Assembly: GCA_017501805.1 (NCBI GenBank)
Contig: JAFVWG010000079.1
Coordinates: 1 to 7,231 of the forward strand
From: Oscillospiraceae bacterium
GTDB taxonomy: Bacteria > Bacillota > Clostridia > Oscillospirales > Oscillospiraceae
Reading direction: 5' to 3'
Length of the DNA stretch: 7,231 nt
Position 1 is the stretch's first letter; every line of letters begins with the position of its first letter. The notes under the pieces were generated by a model that worked only from the letters and a program-made list of their open reading frames with translations, was not told the DNA's origin and did no database searches. The position numbers and the translations under genes were made by a program. Below are positions 5,232 to 7,231 of the stretch, one piece after another.

Positions 5232-6878
5232 TTGCGAAAGATCGTATGTTTTTTCCTTTGCTGCATCCTTTTGACGGCAGCTGCCGCCGCTGCGGATATT
5301 ACCGTCAGCAACCTGAATACCAAATGCACCGTCCGTGAGAACGGCGATCTTGAGCTCACGCAGAAGGTCACCCTGCAGGTCGGCGCACCGGCGCTGGAGA
5401 TCACCCTGCCCGTCGGCACGAATGTGTCGAAGGCCTCCGTCGACGGCGCGGAAGCCTCCCTGCATCAAAAAGACGGCTGCACCTATGCGACCCTGCGTTC
5501 GAAGGAAGGCTTCTCCGGTGAAGTGACGGTCTCGCTCTCCTGCCTCAAGCGCGGCAGCGTGCAGCACGAGGAGAACGGCCAGCTCTTCTCCGCCGAGCTC
5601 GTCTGCGGACTTTGGGAGCTTCCCTCGGAGCGCTATTCCTTCTCCGTGGTCTTCCCGAAGGAGCTGAGCGGCACGCCGGATTTCCTCAGCGGCTACCACG
5701 GCAGCGATGTGGAGGACCGTCTCACCGTCAAAACGGAAAATCGCTCGGTCTCGGGTATGCTTCGCGGCGGACTGATGGATCGCGATTCCTTTACGATGCA
5801 GCTTCGTATGGAGCCCGGGTATTTTTCGGGCGTTGCCGAGCCTGCGGGCGTCACCCCCTGGATCGTTGCGGTGCTGATGCTTGCGCTCTGCGCGCTCGGC
5901 GTGTTCTACTGGCTGCGCTTCCTGCGCAGCGGACGGCTTCGCCCGTCGGCGCGGACGCTCCCGCCGGACGGCATCACAGCGGCGGAGCTTCCCTTCCTGC
6001 TCTGCGGTGAAAAGCCGGACTTTGCGCTTCTGCTCTTCGAGTGGGCGGCGGAGGGCTACCTGACGATCACGCAGAACCGCACCGGGCGCATCACGCTGCA
6101 GAAAAGTATGCCGATGCGCTCCGAGCGCCGCGACGTCGAACAGAAGATCTTCCAAAAGCTCTTCTCCGATTCGGACACGGTCGATGCAGGAAGCGAACGC
6201 TTCCGCAAGCTTTCGGCGGCGGCTTCCCGCCTGCTGCGAAGCTACTGGGTGCGTGTCGCCTTCGAGCGCAGCAGCGGCAACCCCTGGATCCCGCGCATCC
6301 TCGCCTCGCTCGTCAGCGCGCTGGCGCTGCTGAACACGATGAACGTGATCCTGCCTCCCTCGGGGATCAAATGGCTTCTGCTGGTCGTCGCATTTGCGGC
6401 GGGCGCAGTCTGCGGCACGCTGATCTGGTACGGTCTGGTGCGCAGCATGGTGCGTGACCGGCTGTGGATCGGGCTGGGCATCGCCGCGTTCTGCGTGATG
6501 TTCCTGCTCTCCCGCTCCGGCGGCTTCCTGCTGATGCTGCTTGCGCTGGCGGCGGATATTCTTGTCGTTCCGGCAACGCTGAGCGGCGGAAAACGCACCG
6601 CCTCGGGCAGCGACATCATCGAGCAGTGCCTCGGCTATTCCCGCTTCCTCGGTCACGCGGAAGAAGCGCATCTGCAGACGATGATCCGTCAGGATCCCCA
6701 CTATTTCTACCGCATCATCATCTATGCCAATGCCTGCGGCGCGGAAAAGCACCTCGCGCAGAAGGCGGCAACGGCGGTGCTCGAACGCTGCGACTGGTTC
6801 ACCGCGGCGGACGGCACGTCCGCAGTCGCGCCGGAATTCTGCCGCCAGCTGCAGTCCCTCCGCAAAGCCCTTCATTAA
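5232..6878 (+). CDS. DUF2207 family membrane protein
   Basis: A 548-residue membrane protein of unknown function. It begins with a signal peptide (MRK, a hydrophobic stretch to about residue 20, probable cleavage AAA-AD), then a beta-rich extracellular domain (about 22-205). A membrane span follows (208-228), then a cytoplasmic region with the family pattern LPPDGITAAELPFLL and LLFEWAAEGYLTI (243-279). Three or four further spans lie at 353-450, and a C-terminal segment contains SRFLGHAEEAHL and DPHYFYRIIIYANACG (470-503), as DUF2207 proteins do. Start is TTG with AAGGTGG 7 nt upstream. Many relatives end in a Gly/Ser-rich tail; this one does not. It has its own promoter and terminator, so it appears monocistronic. 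Family assignment is by remembered motif pattern; its role is not known. Confidence 0.85.
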   Translation: MRKIVCFFLCCILLTAAAAAADITVSNLNTKCTVRENGDLELTQKVTLQVGAPALEITLPVGTNVSKASVDGAEASLHQKDGCTYATLRSKEGFSGEVTVSLSCLKRGSVQHEENGQLFSAELVCGLWELPSERYSFSVVFPKELSGTPDFLSGYHGSDVEDRLTVKTENRSVSGMLRGGLMDRDSFTMQLRMEPGYFSGVAEPAGVTPWIVAVLMLALCALGVFYWLRFLRSGRLRPSARTLPPDGITAAELPFLLCGEKPDFALLLFEWAAEGYLTITQNRTGRITLQKSMPMRSERRDVEQKIFQKLFSDSDTVDAGSERFRKLSAAASRLLRSYWVRVAFERSSGNPWIPRILASLVSALALLNTMNVILPPSGIKWLLLVVAFAAGAVCGTLIWYGLVRSMVRDRLWIGLGIAAFCVMFLLSRSGGFLLMLLALAADILVVPATLSGGKRTASGSDIIEQCLGYSRFLGHAEEAHLQTMIRQDPHYFYRIIIYANACGAEKHLAQKAATAVLERCDWFTAADGTSAVAPEFCRQLQSLRKALH

Positions 6879-6924
6879 AAACCAAAGCCGCGGGACTTAG
6901 ATGGGTGTTCGTAAAACAGTTAAT

Positions 6925-6958
6925 CCGACCTGTGGTTGCGATCACAGGTCGGTTTTTT
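6925..6958 (+). terminator. Intrinsic terminator of the DUF2207 gene
   Basis: CCGACCTGTG (6925-6934) pairs with CACAGGTCGG (6943-6952) around an 8-nt loop, followed directly by TTTTTT (6953-6958). It lies 46 nt after the stop codon. Confidence 0.92.
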
Positions 6959-6978
6959 GCAATATGTACCGGTTTGGG

Positions 6979-7029
6979 AAAGGCTCCCTTGTGTAAAGGG
7001 AGCTGTCAGCGAAGCTGACTGAGGGATTG
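6979..7029 (+). repeat. Hairpin repeat, copy 3
   Basis: Hairpin 1 is GCTCCCTT-GTGTA-AAGGGAGC (6983-7003), identical to copy 2. Hairpin 2 is GTCAGC-GAA-GCTGAC (7005-7019), different in sequence from copy 2 but fully paired. TGAGGGATTG (7020-7029) closes it. On the minus strand hairpin 1 is followed only by CCTTTCCC, a weaker T run than at copy 2. Confidence 0.8.
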
Positions 7030-7089
7030 TGCGGTACAGCAGTACGGATTTGCCGAAAGTCAATGCGAATACGCAGCTGCCTGCTGCAG

Positions 7090-7145
7090 CAATCCCTCCG
7101 TCACGGCTTGCGCCGTGACACCTCCCTTTACACAAGGGAGGCTTT
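7090..7145 (-). repeat. Hairpin repeat, copy 4 (inverted)
   Basis: Read on the minus strand it has CCTCCCTT-GTGTA-AAGGGAGG, then a second stem GTCACGGC/GCCGTGAC (7100-7107 with 7112-7119) with a 4-nt loop, then GGAGGGATTG. It is opposite in orientation to copy 3 with 60 nt between them, so the pair forms a composite inverted repeat from 6979 to 7145. The outer base pair of hairpin 1 is C-G here where copies 2 and 3 have G-C. Confidence 0.8.
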
Positions 7146-7231
7146 GGTGCGGTGCAAAACCGTACAATACGCACTACACCGAACGGTGTATAGAAGTGCG
7201 CCCTTGTATCAGTTTGACATATTGGAATTTG
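7146..7231. other. Window end: imperfect hairpin and a possible -35 hexamer
   Basis: CGCACT (7170-7175) can pair with AGTGCG (7195-7200), and ACACC (7176-7180) with GGTGT (7185-7189), leaving a 5-nt bulge on one side. TTGACA (7214-7219) is a perfect -35 hexamer, but any matching -10 would lie past position 7231. No coding frame is recognised. The gene-free stretch 6879-7231 otherwise holds the DUF2207 terminator and repeat copies 3 and 4. Confidence 0.35.

Noticed and set aside
5232..5300. Lipoprotein signal in the DUF2207 protein because of the cysteines at residues 6, 10 and 11
   Set aside because: The cysteines lie inside the hydrophobic core and none is preceded by a lipobox (L-A/S-G/A-C). 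An ordinary signal peptide with AAA-AD cleavage fits better.
5124..6875. Minus-strand reading frame of 583 residues opposite the DUF2207 gene
   Set aside because: Arg/Ala/His/Gln-rich with no recognisable domain. The plus strand has a signal peptide, membrane spans, DUF2207 motifs, promoter and terminator.
6979..7145. CRISPR array
   Set aside because: The repeats are inverted and scattered rather than direct and evenly spaced, they have internal hairpins of differing sequence, and no cas gene is present.

Overview
The window looks like a chromosomal segment of a moderately high-GC Firmicute, most likely a gut Clostridia of the Oscillospirales/Ruminococcaceae type. That placement is an inference. 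It rests on GC-rich coding with strong purine-rich ribosome binding sites, extended -10 sigma-A-type promoters, a queT gene, and a family of small intergenic hairpin repeats (GGCTCCCTTGTGTAAAGGGAG...TGAGGGATTG) of a kind I associate with that group. No rRNA, tRNA, CRISPR array, transposase or phage gene was seen.

Layout. Positions 1-325 are non-coding: two small hairpins, a large multi-arm copy of the repeat, and the terminator of the first operon. Positions 326-4340 hold three paralogous 12-helix major facilitator (MFS) transporters, all on the minus strand and of oxalate/formate-antiporter-like type. In transcription order they are MFS-C (3063-4340), MFS-B (1795-3066; its ATG overlaps the MFS-C stop as ATGA) and MFS-A (326-1657). 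MFS-A has its own promoter behind a strong hairpin terminator. Positions 4341-4563 carry the MFS-C promoter and a second repeat copy whose hairpin also forms the queT terminator. queT (4564-5055, minus) encodes a queuosine-precursor transporter. It is divergent from a DUF2207 membrane protein (5232-6878, plus), and both promoters lie in the 176-bp gap between them. Positions 6879-7231 hold the DUF2207 terminator, two repeat copies in inverted orientation, a small imperfect hairpin, and a perfect TTGACA hexamer just before the window ends.

How it fits together. The three MFS genes appear to have arisen by tandem duplication and may handle related small organic anions or other metabolites; substrates cannot be read from sequence. 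queT serves salvage of the tRNA modification queuosine. Its short leader shows no preQ1 riboswitch I recognise, although it can form two hairpins. The DUF2207 protein is a membrane protein of unknown function with a secreted N-terminal domain. Nothing links these three units functionally.

The most interesting material is the repeat family. Four copies sit at or beyond the 3' ends of genes. They conserve hairpin structure while the stem sequence changes on both sides, which points to selection for structure or a structured mobile element. I see no clear candidate for a new multi-gene system.
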